Shown piece by piece: positions 54,101 through 64,000 of a stretch of DNA of 64,000 nt. Origin of the DNA: Chamaesiphon minutus PCC 6605 (GTDB lineage: Bacteria; Cyanobacteriota; Cyanobacteriia; Cyanobacteriales; Chamaesiphonaceae). The stretch spans positions 2,700,385 through 2,764,384 of the forward strand of contig NC_019697.1 in NCBI RefSeq assembly GCF_000317145.1, in the 5' to 3' direction. A model generated the notes under the pieces. That model was given only the letters and a program-made list of their open reading frames with translations, was not told the origin of the DNA and searched no databases. Every line of letters begins with the position of its first letter. Position 1 is the stretch's first letter. The position numbers were made by a program, and so were the translations under genes.

Positions 54101-55264
54101 GTGGATATTCAAATTGGGAAAGGGAAAACAGCTCGGAGAGCATACGGCTTTGATGAAATAGCCTTAGTGCCTAGCGGCAAAACACTAGATCCCAGTTTGG
54201 CAGATACTAGCTGGCAAATTGGTGGCGTCAAGCGCGATATTCCGATTATTGCTAGCGCAATGGATGGGGTAGTTGACGTGCGCATGGCGATTGAGTTATC
54301 AAAACTCGGCGCGCTCGGCGTACTCAATTTAGAGGGGCTTCAAACTCGGTATGAAGATCCCAATCCCATTCTCGATCGAATTGCGGCTATTGGGAATGAT
54401 GGTTTTGTGACCCTGATGCAGGAACTCTATGCCGAACCCATCAAACCAGAATTGATCGAACGCCGCATTGCGGAAATTAAAGCTGGCGGTGGGATTGCCG
54501 CAGTAAGTGCGACTCCTGCGGGAGCGGCGAGATTTGGCGATGCGGTGGCTAAAGCAGGCGCGAATCTGTTCTTCATTCAAGCGACTGTCGTCTCGACAGA
54601 ATTTTTGGCTCCAGATGGCATTCAACCGCTCAATCTGGCTAAATTTTGTGCAGAAATGCCAATGCCTGTAGTACTGGGCAACTGCGTTACTTATGACATT
54701 ACGCTCGAATTGATGCAAGCAGGGGCAGCCGCTGTCCTCGTCGGTATCGGCCCTGGAGCGGCTTGTACCTCGCGTGGGGTGTTGGGTGTCGGCATACCTC
54801 AAGCAACTGCCGTAGCGGACTGTGCAGCGGCCAGAGATGAGTTCTTCAAGCAGACGGGTAAGTACATTCCTGTGATAGCTGATGGCGGATTGGTAACTGG
54901 TGGCGATATCTGTAAATGTATCGCCTGTGGTGCCGATGGTGTGATGATTGGTTCGCCGTTCGCGCGCGCGGCAGAAGCTCCCGGACGCGGTTTTCACTGG
55001 GGTATGGCCACTCCTAGCCCAGTTCTACCCAGAGGTACGCGGATTAAAGTCGGTACGACTGGCTCCCTCGAGCAGATTCTCAGAGGGCCAGCTAAATTAG
55101 ACGACGGTACTCACAACCTCCTGGGTGCATTACAAACTAGTATGGGTACTCTTGGTGCAAAAACCATTAAGGAAATGCAGCAAGTAGAAGTCGTGATCGC
55201 GCCTTCGCTCTTAACTGAAGGTAAAGTATATCAGAAAGCTCAACAGCTAGGTATGGGTAAATAA
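54101..55264 (+). CDS. guaB3: IMP dehydrogenase-related protein GuaB3
   Basis: 387 residues from the GTG at 54101, which gives the usual cyanobacterial start (MDIQIGKGKTARRAYGFDEI). A TTG at 54053 would add 16 residues with no match. The barrel shows the IMPDH elements: SAMDGVVDVRMAIELSKLG, VGIGPGAACTSRGVLGVGIP with the catalytic-type Cys, and GVMIGSPFARA. CBS domains are absent, as in this subfamily. It probably acts in purine metabolism; whether it oxidises IMP or reduces GMP differs between members. The sRNA Yfr1 follows. Confidence 0.93.
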   Translation: MDIQIGKGKTARRAYGFDEIALVPSGKTLDPSLADTSWQIGGVKRDIPIIASAMDGVVDVRMAIELSKLGALGVLNLEGLQTRYEDPNPILDRIAAIGNDGFVTLMQELYAEPIKPELIERRIAEIKAGGGIAAVSATPAGAARFGDAVAKAGANLFFIQATVVSTEFLAPDGIQPLNLAKFCAEMPMPVVLGNCVTYDITLELMQAGAAAVLVGIGPGAACTSRGVLGVGIPQATAVADCAAARDEFFKQTGKYIPVIADGGLVTGGDICKCIACGADGVMIGSPFARAAEAPGRGFHWGMATPSPVLPRGTRIKVGTTGSLEQILRGPAKLDDGTHNLLGALQTSMGTLGAKTIKEMQQVEVVIAPSLLTEGKVYQKAQQLGMGK

Positions 55265-55441
55265 CTGGCCTTTTTGAGGTAGGTTTGGACAATTGGTAGG
55301 TGAGGAATCAAAACGAGCTGTAGCAATGAGAATTCAGGTTGTAGCTGTAATAAATATTTACCTGTAAATACTATCGAAATTCAGCCGATCTGAGCCAGAT
55401 CTTCCTCCCCGATTTTTGGTGGTGCTGTTACAATTAAGATC

Positions 55442-55522
55442 GACGGAAGCTGATGTTTCCGTTCACTCCTCACACCACATCCCGCCTGAGACACTTAACC
55501 GTGTCTTGGGCGGTTCCTTTTT
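55442..55522 (+). ncRNA. yfr1: Yfr1 small regulatory RNA
   Basis: The unpaired core ACTCCTCACAC (55465-55475), an invariant signature of cyanobacterial Yfr1, lies between two hairpins: ACGGAA...TTCCGT before it (about 55443-55462) and CCGCCTGAGACAC/GTGTCTTGGGCGG after it (55482-55513), the latter followed by a U-rich run as terminator. Yfr1 is known to lie downstream of a guaB-type gene and is needed under several stress conditions, pairing with porin and other mRNAs through the core. The position after guaB3 fits. trxA, its usual downstream neighbour, is not present. No protein gene occupies 55265-55789. Confidence 0.92.
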
Positions 55523-55602
55523 AGGTATTAGGTTTTAAGTTTTAGAAATTAGAAAGTAGGGTCGGCAGTCCCCACCATCTGGACTTCAGATTTAGTACAT
55601 AT

Positions 55603-55641
55603 AATAAAAAAGGACAATCGATTCGATCGTCCTTTTTTATT
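55603..55641. terminator. Bidirectional terminator-like hairpin
   Basis: AATAAAAAAGGAC and GTCCTTTTTTATT form a perfect 13-bp stem extended by four pairs and one mismatch around a three-base loop. A-tracts and T-tracts flank both sides, so it would work in either direction, between yfr1 and the end of rplY. Confidence 0.75.
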
Positions 55642-55789
55642 GCGAAATTCGGGTCAGCAATAGAATAGTAAGTATGTCGGTACAATTAATTATCAGAACA
55701 ATTAATTATCAGATTTATAATGTCTGAAACCTAAATGGTGGGAACTCCCCACCCTACAGTTAAAACTACTAAGACCTAAAGCCTAAAAC

Positions 55790-56086
55790 CTAATTCTGAA
55801 CTGCGTGAAAGCTTAAGTGATACGGAAAATTTTTCCAAGGATGGGTTTGAATTTCCTTAATTACAGTCGTACCTTTCCAGGATAATTCGGGGATACTGAC
55901 TTCCACTGGAGTTTTGTTAATTCTGGCTTTTTTAATTAAATTCTCAACGCTCTTGGCATCGAGAGTCAGCAGTAGAGATTTGTCGCCGTCGTGTCCGTAA
56001 AGATTGACAGGGATGTGTCCGCTCCGGCGTAAGGCATTAGGTTTGGTACCAGCGGCGCGTTGTTTCAATTCGACTGAGATTTCCAT
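55790..56086 (-). CDS. rplY: 50S ribosomal protein L25 (short form)
   Basis: 98 residues. It starts MEISVELKQRAAGTKPNALR, with RRSGHIPVNLYGHDGDKSLL and a C-terminal WKNFPYHLSFHAVQN; these are L25/5S-rRNA-binding features. It lacks the C-terminal CTC domain of the longer bacterial form, as in other cyanobacteria. The gene lies 90 bases after purA on the same strand, a common cyanobacterial neighbourhood. Confidence 0.93.
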   Translation of the reverse strand: MEISVELKQRAAGTKPNALRRSGHIPVNLYGHDGDKSLLLTLDAKSVENLIKKARINKTPVEVSIPELSWKGTTVIKEIQTHPWKNFPYHLSFHAVQN

Positions 56087-56176
56087 AGTTTTTAGTTGTA
56101 GTAATTTGGTTAAATGTTCGCGATAAATCGAATCTAAAACTTCAGATTAATTAAAGTTTAGATTCGATTTATCGGT

Positions 56177-57848
<1,672 letters not shown>

Positions 57849-59201
57849 ATGACTCCGATCGATCGTAGCTATCACATCACCACCTTTGGCTGTCAGATGA
57901 ATAAGGCTGATTCCGAGCGGATGGGTGGGATACTAGAAGATATGGGATTTCAATGGTCGGACGACCCATTTACAGCAGATCTCGTTCTCTATAATACTTG
58001 TACGATCCGCGATTTAGCCGAACAGAAAGTTTATTCCTACTTGGGCAAACAAACCCGCCGCAAAAAAGATAATCCCGACTTGGTGTTGATTATGGCTGGC
58101 TGCGTTGCCCAGCAAGAAGGAGAAGCCCTTTTGCGCCGCATCCCCGAACTAGATTTGATTATGGGGCCACAACACGCCAATCGGCTCGAAGACCTATTAC
58201 AGCAGGTATTTAGCGGTGCTCAGGTCGTCGCTACCGAGCCGATCCATATTATCGAAGATATTACCAAACCGCGTCGCGATAGTAGCGTCACAGCGTGGGT
58301 AAATGTTATCTATGGTTGCAACGAACGCTGCACTTATTGCGTGGTGCCTAACGTGCGGGGTGTCGAGCAGTCGCGCACGCCAGAAGCAATTCGGGCAGAA
58401 ATTAAAGAATTAGCGCGTCAGGGATATAAGGAAGTAACCTTGCTGGGTCAAAATATCGATGCTTACGGACGCGATTTACCCGGCTCTACTGTCGAAGGTC
58501 GCCATTCACATACACTCACTGACTTACTCTACTATATTCACGATATTGAAGGGATCGAACGGATTCGGTTTGCAACCAGTCATCCGCGTTATTTTACCGA
58601 GCGATTGATTAAAGCTTGTACCGAATTGCCCAAGGTGTGCGAACATTTTCACGTACCATTTCAGTCGGGCGATAACGATATTCTCAAGGCAATGTCGCGG
58701 GGTTATACGCATGAAAAATATCGGCGAATTGTCGATACGATTCGTAAGTATATGCCCGATGCGTCGATTAGTGCCGATGCGATCGTCGGATTTCCGGGCG
58801 AAACAGAGGAACAATTCGAGCGGACGTTAGAATTAATTGCCGATGTCGGTTTCGATATGGTAAACACGGCGGCTTATTCACCGCGTCCGAATACACCTGC
58901 GGCATTGTGGGCTAATCAATTAAGTGAAGAGATCAAACTCGACAGGTTGCAGCGGATCAATCATCTGGTTTCCCAAACGGCGATCGAGCGATCTGGGCGG
59001 TATTTCGATCGGGTAGAATCGGTGTTAGTGGAAGAACGCAATGCTAAAAATACCGACCAAGTTTTGGGCAGGACTAGAGGCAATCGGTTGACGTTTTTTA
59101 ATGGCGATATTGAAGAATTGCGCGGTAAAGTCGTCCCTGTCAAAATTACAGAAGCGCGGGCATTTAGTCTCACTGGCGATAGGGTGACGAAGATAGAATG
59201 A
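57849..59201 (+). CDS. miaB: tRNA-2-methylthio-N6-dimethylallyladenosine synthase
   Basis: 450 residues from the ATG at 57849. The N-terminal UPF0004 domain starts [20 protein letters not shown] with the first cluster cysteine. The radical-SAM motif is in [20 protein letters not shown] (C-x3-C-x2-C). A C-terminal TRAM domain follows ([13 protein letters not shown]). It methylthiolates i6A37 of tRNAs. The upstream in-frame ATG at 57720 would translate repeat-like DNA. It is monocistronic. Confidence 0.96.
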   Translation: MTPIDRSYHITTFGCQMNKADSERMGGILEDMGFQWSDDPFTADLVLYNTCTIRDLAEQKVYSYLGKQTRRKKDNPDLVLIMAGCVAQQEGEALLRRIPELDLIMGPQHANRLEDLLQQVFSGAQVVATEPIHIIEDITKPRRDSSVTAWVNVIYGCNERCTYCVVPNVRGVEQSRTPEAIRAEIKELARQGYKEVTLLGQNIDAYGRDLPGSTVEGRHSHTLTDLLYYIHDIEGIERIRFATSHPRYFTERLIKACTELPKVCEHFHVPFQSGDNDILKAMSRGYTHEKYRRIVDTIRKYMPDASISADAIVGFPGETEEQFERTLELIADVGFDMVNTAAYSPRPNTPAALWANQLSEEIKLDRLQRINHLVSQTAIERSGRYFDRVESVLVEERNAKNTDQVLGRTRGNRLTFFNGDIEELRGKVVPVKITEARAFSLTGDRVTKIE

Positions 59202-59311
59202 TTTTACTAAATTTAAATAGCGATCGAGACATTAAGTAACAAGGCATTCATCATCGACCGATCGAATCTAGTATCATTAGGTCGATCCTAAATATATATA
59301 GGTGAGAAGCT

Positions 59312-59884
59312 ATGACTGTTGCAACTAAATTTATGAGTCTTGAGGAGTACCTCAACTATGATGATGGTACGGATAACCTCTACGAACTTGTGAATGGAAA
59401 ATTAATTCCTATGCCCCCAGAAAGCGATCGAAATCAGCAAGTATCTATTTCTTTGTTAGCTTACTTTTTACAAATAGGACTACCGCCACAATTATTAAGA
59501 ATTCAAGTTGCAATCGCTGTCACTGGTGGCAGAGCGACGGCAAGAATACCAGATCTGACAGTTCTTTCTGAAGATTTAGCACTGGAATTAAGAGAAACTA
59601 ATCGATCGACAATTTTAGCAGATATGCCACCACCTACGTTGGTTGTTGAAGTAGTAAGTCCCAACCAAGATAAACGAGATTATCGCTATAAAAGGTCGGA
59701 ATATGCCGCCAGACAAATTCCTGAATATTGGATTGTCGATCCGATCTTAGCTAAGGTGACAATCTTAGAATTGGTCGAAGGATTGTATGAAGAAAAAGTT
59801 TATACGGGCGAAGAAGTTATCGAATCGCCGCAATTCGATCGATTCAAATTAACTGCCCAACAGATTTTAACTGGTATTATGTAA
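59312..59884 (+). CDS. Uma2-family (DUF820) endonuclease-like protein
   Basis: 190 residues, full length for the family. SLEEYLNYDDGTDNLYELVN, the central IPDLTVLSED and PTLVVEVVSPNQDKRDYRYK (the PD-(D/E)xK-like core, with E-V-V and a following Lys), and IPEYWIVDPILAKVTILEL are typical. The family is strongly expanded in cyanobacteria. The biological role is unknown. It is a single gene. Confidence 0.9.
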   Translation: MTVATKFMSLEEYLNYDDGTDNLYELVNGKLIPMPPESDRNQQVSISLLAYFLQIGLPPQLLRIQVAIAVTGGRATARIPDLTVLSEDLALELRETNRSTILADMPPPTLVVEVVSPNQDKRDYRYKRSEYAARQIPEYWIVDPILAKVTILELVEGLYEEKVYTGEEVIESPQFDRFKLTAQQILTGIM

Positions 59885-60121
59885 CCAAGGATTTGCGATC
59901 GATAAAAGGCGAACGAGATAATTTTAGTTCCAAACGATCGACAACTGCTGAGAGTTTAAAGTTGTTGTAAGCCATATTGTCTAGGCCCGAACTCGAAAAT
60001 CAGAACAAATATACCATGTCGATCGAGCCAGCCTGGGAGTTTGGCAAGCATGAGAATAGAAGTTGGTGACTTGCAGAATTCGGGTACCCTAGAGAAACAG
60101 TGTATCGATCCAACCACATTC

Positions 60122-61237
60122 ATGCTGAATCTCCAGAATATTTTGTCCGTTTTCCTGATATTTATCCCAGTGTCGATCGCGGGACACTTTCTACATTGGA
60201 GCGATCCAGTTGTATTTATCACTTCTGCGCTGGCAATTATCCCCTTGGCGGCATGGATGGGCACCGCGACCGAAGAAATCGCTGTGGTGATGGGGCCAGC
60301 CTTGGGTGGGCTGTTAAATGCCACTTTTGGCAATGCTACCGAATTAATTATCGCCCTCGTCGCGCTCAATGCTGGCTTGATTGATGTTGTCAAAGCAAGT
60401 ATTACTGGCTCGATTATCGGTAACTTGTTATTGGTAATGGGCTTTTCGATGTTGCTCGGTGGTTTGAAATACAAAGAACAGACATTTCAACCGATCGTGG
60501 CGAGAGTGAATGCCTCTAGTATGAATCTAGCTGTGATTGCGATGTTATTACCGACTGCGGTAGATTATACATCTACTGGGATCAGTACAGATGCGATTCA
60601 GAAACTCTCGATCGCGGTATCGATCGTGTTAATTGGCGTATATGGTTTGACGTTATTATTTTCAATGAAAACTCACACTTATTTATACGACATCGATGCC
60701 GATATGGACTTAGAAGAACTCGCTGACTCAAATCTAGACGGCGAGACCGAACATGGAGACGTCAATTTACCGTTGTGGATTACGGTGCTGTTAGGCTGTA
60801 CGTTATTAGTTGCTGTCGAGTCGGAATTTCTGGTTTCGACGCTAGAAGTTGCGACCGAACAGTTAGGTTTGACGGCATTATTTACTGGGGTAATTTTAGT
60901 GCCGATCGTGGGTAATGCTGCCGAACATGCGACGGCGGTAACAGTTGCGATGAAAGATAAAATGGATTTATCTGTATCTGTTGCACTGGGTTCGAGTTTG
61001 CAAATTGCCCTATTTGTTGCGCCAGTATTAGTATTAGCAGGATATATTATGGGTAAACCGATGAACCTAAACTTCAATCCGTTTGAATTGGTAGCTGTCG
61101 GTGTTTCGGTATTAATCGCCAACTCGATTAGTTCCGACGGTCGATCGAATTGGCTCGAAGGTTCTCTACTATTAGCGGCTTATGTGGTATTGGGTTTTGC
61201 TTTCTATTTCCATCCCGTAATTGACGGGATCGGTTAA
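60122..61237 (+). CDS. Calcium/proton exchanger (CAX family)
   Basis: 371 residues from the ATG at 60122; an open frame extends to 60041, but those residues are not family-like. There are about eleven membrane helices. Both alpha-repeats are visible: ALGGLLNATFGNATELIIAL and VGNAAEHATAVTVAMKDKMD, with an acidic cytoplasmic loop between them (DIDADMDLEELADSNLDGET). These motifs identify a CAX-type Ca2+/H+ antiporter. It probably exports Ca2+ and may help with salt or alkaline stress. Confidence 0.92.
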   Translation: MLNLQNILSVFLIFIPVSIAGHFLHWSDPVVFITSALAIIPLAAWMGTATEEIAVVMGPALGGLLNATFGNATELIIALVALNAGLIDVVKASITGSIIGNLLLVMGFSMLLGGLKYKEQTFQPIVARVNASSMNLAVIAMLLPTAVDYTSTGISTDAIQKLSIAVSIVLIGVYGLTLLFSMKTHTYLYDIDADMDLEELADSNLDGETEHGDVNLPLWITVLLGCTLLVAVESEFLVSTLEVATEQLGLTALFTGVILVPIVGNAAEHATAVTVAMKDKMDLSVSVALGSSLQIALFVAPVLVLAGYIMGKPMNLNFNPFELVAVGVSVLIANSISSDGRSNWLEGSLLLAAYVVLGFAFYFHPVIDGIG

Positions 61238-61540
61238 TTGAAACTAGCATAATCTGGAGATCGCCGCATCCGGTCTGTAGCTTTTTGCTATCTCAAAAAC
61301 CGAGCGGCAAATATAGCCTACAAATCCCCCTGCTCCTAACTGTTAACATAATTATAATTACTATATAAAGTAATCTTATAGAATCCTTAAACAAGTGTTA
61401 ACCTAAACATAATCGATATATAAGTGTGGTTGCGCTAAGATGCTGCTGGTATCAAAAAAGTTAACATAAGCATCACTGCTATCGTCAAAACTTAAAATTT
61501 TGAAATCACTCTCTTTGCAATCAACTTGACAAATATAGGT
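61238..61540. promoter_or_regulatory. pst promoter region with Pho-box-like repeats
   Basis: 303 bases upstream of pstS. CTTAAACA (61386-61393) and GTTAACCT (61397-61404) are spaced 11 bases apart, the period of cyanobacterial Pho boxes; related GTTAACAT words lie at about 61342 and 61460. The layout fits control by the SphS-SphR phosphate system. A weak third repeat may follow at 61408. Confidence 0.6.
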
Positions 61541-62566
61541 ATGTTATCCAAAAATTTCGGTCGCTTTACCACTCTCACCGCAGTAGCAGTAGCATTTTTC
61601 GGGACTCAATTTGCAGCGGTGGCGCAACAAGTGACTCTTAGTGGTGCCGGAGCGACTTTTCCTCAACCTTTGTATGAGAGATATACTCGGGAGATGCGGA
61701 AGGCTCACCCAGATATAAAGGTTAACTATCAAGCAATCGGTAGTGGTGGTGGAATCAAACAAACGATCGCTGGCACAGTAGACTTTGGCGCGAGCGATGC
61801 CGCGATGACCGATAGCCAAATGTCACAGGTCAAAGGTGGGGTATTGTTGATACCGACTGCGGGCGGGCCTGTGTCTGTAGCGTACAATCTTCCTGTCAAA
61901 GGTCTCAAACTATCTAACAAAGCGTTAAGCGGAATTTTCTTAGGCAAAATTACGACTTGGAACGACCCCCAAATCGCGCAAGACAACAAAGGTCTTAGCC
62001 TCCCCAATACCGCGCTTAAGCCTGTCGTCAGAGCTGATGGTAGCGGTACTGCCTTCATTTTCACCAATCACGTCAGCGCAATTAGCCCAGAATTTAAGTC
62101 AGCAGTTGGTGCTAGCACAGAACCCAAATGGTCGTCAGGCTTTTTGAAAGGTAAAGGAAATCCTGGCGTCTCTGCTTTAGTTAAGCAAACTCCTGGCGCA
62201 ATTGGCTTCATGGAGTATAGCTTTGCGCTCAGAAATGGACTCAACTCGGCTGCCGTTCAAAATGGTAGCGGCAGGTATGTAGCTCCATCACTAAAAGCTG
62301 CCAATCAAGCACTAGCCGATGTCCAATTTCCAGCAAATTTTCGCGCATTTGATGTCAATTCCAATCAAGGCTACCCCATTGTCGGCCTAACATGGTTGTT
62401 GATTCCTAAAAATCAAAAAACTCCAGCTAAAGCTCAAGCCATCAAGACAATGGTCAGATGGATGCTGACCAGCGGACAGCAATTTAACGACGATCTCGGT
62501 TACACTTCCATTCCGAGCAGTGTTGCTGCTCGCGCGATCGAAGCTGTCGAATCCGGCGTGAAATAA
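61541..62566 (+). CDS. pstS: Phosphate ABC transporter substrate-binding protein
   Basis: 341 residues from the ATG at 61541; a TTG at 61526 was rejected because the ATG opens the signal peptide (cleavage after VAQQ-like residues near 30). Mature-protein motifs are LSGAGATFPQPLYERYTREM, YQAIGSGGGIKQTIAGTVDF and RADGSGTAFIFTNHVS, the phosphate-binding loops. It captures phosphate for the PstCA permease encoded after it. Confidence 0.95.
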   Translation: MLSKNFGRFTTLTAVAVAFFGTQFAAVAQQVTLSGAGATFPQPLYERYTREMRKAHPDIKVNYQAIGSGGGIKQTIAGTVDFGASDAAMTDSQMSQVKGGVLLIPTAGGPVSVAYNLPVKGLKLSNKALSGIFLGKITTWNDPQIAQDNKGLSLPNTALKPVVRADGSGTAFIFTNHVSAISPEFKSAVGASTEPKWSSGFLKGKGNPGVSALVKQTPGAIGFMEYSFALRNGLNSAAVQNGSGRYVAPSLKAANQALADVQFPANFRAFDVNSNQGYPIVGLTWLLIPKNQKTPAKAQAIKTMVRWMLTSGQQFNDDLGYTSIPSSVAARAIEAVESGVK

Positions 62567-62579
62567 TCTAAATTTAACA

Positions 62580-63560
62580 ATGTCTTCCCCACAACACCTA
62601 TCTGCGCCTGTGCCTACCGAAAGTATCTTAGGTAGGCGCAATCGACCGCCTAAAACCGATCTAGCCGATCGATTATTCCGCTATCTGATGTATGCAGCTA
62701 GCGGGATATCGGCGGCTATTCTCTTTCTGATGGTCTGGACGATCCTCAAACATTCATTCCCAGCAGTACAGCAGTTTGGGGTGGGTTTCTTGGTAAGTCA
62801 GGAATGGAATGTCACTGATAATAAATTTGGTGCCCTTCCGTTGATTTACGGTACGCTGGGCAGTAGCACGATCTCGCTGATCCTCGCCGTACCGATCGGG
62901 TTGTCAGTAGCACTCGTAACGAGTGAAGATCTCCTCCCACAACGGTTGCGAACTTTTATTGCTTTCACGATCGAATTAATTGCGGCTATTCCCAGCGTCA
63001 TTTTTGGCTTATGGGGATTCTACACCTTCATTCCACTGCTGTTACCATTCCAACAATTTCTCCATGCCAAGTTGGGTTTTATTCCCTGGTTTGGCAAAGA
63101 ACCTACTGGCTCTGGATTGATGACTGCTGGCATTTTATTGGGCATCATGATTTTGCCGACGATGGCTGCTGTCAGTCGCGAAGTCCTCTTGGTGGTGCCT
63201 ACTTATTTACGTACTGGCTCCATGGCATTGGGTGCGACACGCTGGGAAACAATTTTTAAAGTTGTTTTACCCAAAGCTTTTTCAGGAATTATCGGTGCGG
63301 TAATGTTGGCATTAGGCCGCGCTCTGGGCGAGACGATGGCGGTGACGATGGTCATCGGTAATGCCGAAAACATCAGTTCTTCACTATTTGAACCAGCTAA
63401 CTCAATTCCCGCTATTTTAGCAACTAAGTTCGCTGAAGCTGATGGTATGCATTCTGCCGCGCTGACTTATTTAGTATTGATTTTATTTGCAATTACTCTG
63501 GGTGTAAATGTTGGCGCGATCGGGTTAGTGAGATTGGTCGAACGTAAAGGGAAATCTTAA
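62580..63560 (+). CDS. pstC: Phosphate ABC transporter permease
   Basis: 326 residues with six membrane helices. The permease signature includes TMAAVSREVLLVVPTYLRTG, then SMALGATRWETIFKVVLPKA (EAA-like loop) and LGRALGETMAVTMVIGNAE. It starts 13 bases after pstS and ends two bases before pstA. It forms the inner-membrane channel with PstA. Confidence 0.96.
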   Translation: MSSPQHLSAPVPTESILGRRNRPPKTDLADRLFRYLMYAASGISAAILFLMVWTILKHSFPAVQQFGVGFLVSQEWNVTDNKFGALPLIYGTLGSSTISLILAVPIGLSVALVTSEDLLPQRLRTFIAFTIELIAAIPSVIFGLWGFYTFIPLLLPFQQFLHAKLGFIPWFGKEPTGSGLMTAGILLGIMILPTMAAVSREVLLVVPTYLRTGSMALGATRWETIFKVVLPKAFSGIIGAVMLALGRALGETMAVTMVIGNAENISSSLFEPANSIPAILATKFAEADGMHSAALTYLVLILFAITLGVNVGAIGLVRLVERKGKS

Positions 63561-63562
63561 TT

Positions 63563-64000
63563 ATGAACGAGTCACCAAGAACTACTAATTTAACGACACC
63601 TTTATCTCCAGCTCGAAGTTTATTCGATCGGGGGATGACGGTATTAGCGTTTTGCTTAACTATAGTCGGGATACTGCCACTAATCTCCGTATTGTGGAAT
63701 ATTATCGTCAAAGGATTTCCGGGTTTGACAGCCACCATGTTTACCAAAGAAATCATCGATGATGGATTTGCTAACGCCATTGTCGGTACTCTGACCATGG
63801 TGGGAATTGCCTCGCTGTTGAGCATTCCGATCGGGATTGCAACTGGCATCTATCTATCCGAATACACACCCCATAGTAAGCTCAATCGGACGATTAGATT
63901 TTTGACAACAATTTTGACTGGCGTGCCCTCGATCGTGGTCGGGATTTTTACCTATGATGTCATCGTTTTAACTACCAAACAATTAGATGCGCCATTCTTT
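63563..64000 (+). CDS. pstA: Phosphate ABC transporter permease, N-terminal part
   Basis: The first 146 codons; the gene runs off the right edge. The ATG is at 63563. A first helix (TVLAFCLTIVGILPLISVLW) and the GTLTMVGIASLLSIPIGIAT segment match PstA, with YLSEYTPHSKLNRTIRFLTT following. It pairs with PstC; pstB would be expected beyond the window. Confidence 0.95.
   Translation, partial: MNESPRTTNLTTPLSPARSLFDRGMTVLAFCLTIVGILPLISVLWNIIVKGFPGLTATMFTKEIIDDGFANAIVGTLTMVGIASLLSIPIGIATGIYLSEYTPHSKLNRTIRFLTTILTGVPSIVVGIFTYDVIVLTTKQLDAPFF

Noticed and set aside
55499-55510. TGTCTTG within the Yfr1 terminator stem
   Set aside because: It is part of the CCGCCTGAGACAC/GTGTCTTGGGCGG hairpin of Yfr1, lacks the two-tier structure and is not an element copy.
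59956-60474. 172-codon minus-strand frame opposite the calcium/proton exchanger
   Set aside because: It is antisense to a clear CAX gene and has no family-like content.

Overview
The window is chromosomal DNA of a cyanobacterium. The octamer GCGATCGC (HIP1) and its core CGATCG occur throughout, and the gene set is cyanobacterial: guaB3 followed by the small RNA Yfr1, crtE beside a DUF212 phosphatase-like gene, DUF3110, COP23, a phytol-kinase-like gene and a pst operon. I cannot name the genus. No tRNA, rRNA, CRISPR array or intact insertion sequence was seen.

Region 1 (about 1-29.4 kb) is a siderophore locus. At the left edge lies the start of an AMIN-type TonB-dependent receptor, divergent from two FecCD permeases and an ATPase; a FecB lipoprotein follows after a three-gene insert (DUF6745, DUF433, DUF5615). 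Facing these on the minus strand is a mixed NRPS/PKS pathway, read from 29.3 kb back to 6.5 kb: aryl carrier protein, aryl-AMP ligase, salicylate synthase, KAS III-carrier fusion, NRPS (docking-Cy-A-PCP, cysteine-like code), PKS (KS-AT-KR-ACP), luciferase-like monooxygenase, membrane protein, and NRPS (C-A-PCP-C, lysine-like code). An MFS exporter sits in the middle on the plus strand. The order predicts salicylate -> thiazoline -> reduced ketide -> basic amino acid, released without a thioesterase.

Region 2 (29.9-47.5 kb) holds two MoxR/vWA-type groups: a MoxR ATPase with a WGR-DUF4132 gene split by a one-base frameshift, and about 10 kb further on a second MoxR ATPase with a zinc-metallopeptidase/vWA protein. 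Between them are hypothetical genes (one with an in-frame stop, one truncated), trpE, a DUF212 gene and crtE.

Region 3 (47.6-64 kb) is mostly housekeeping: phytol-kinase-like, yidD, a VanX-like dipeptidase, hen1, a GrpB-type gene, COP23, guaB3-yfr1, rplY, purA, miaB, Uma2, a calcium/proton exchanger and pstS-pstC-pstA (cut by the right edge) behind a Pho-box-like motif.

The most unusual feature is layered repeats. I count seven copies of a short two-tier hairpin element (37-71 bp) that begins TGTCTTG and usually ends CGC. Four copies interrupt other repeats so exactly that removing them restores the host repeat, with no target duplication. One copy lies, inside another repeat, in frame within the PKS gene and adds 17 residues. 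Two MITE-like elements, one of them cutting short a small gene, contain further copies.
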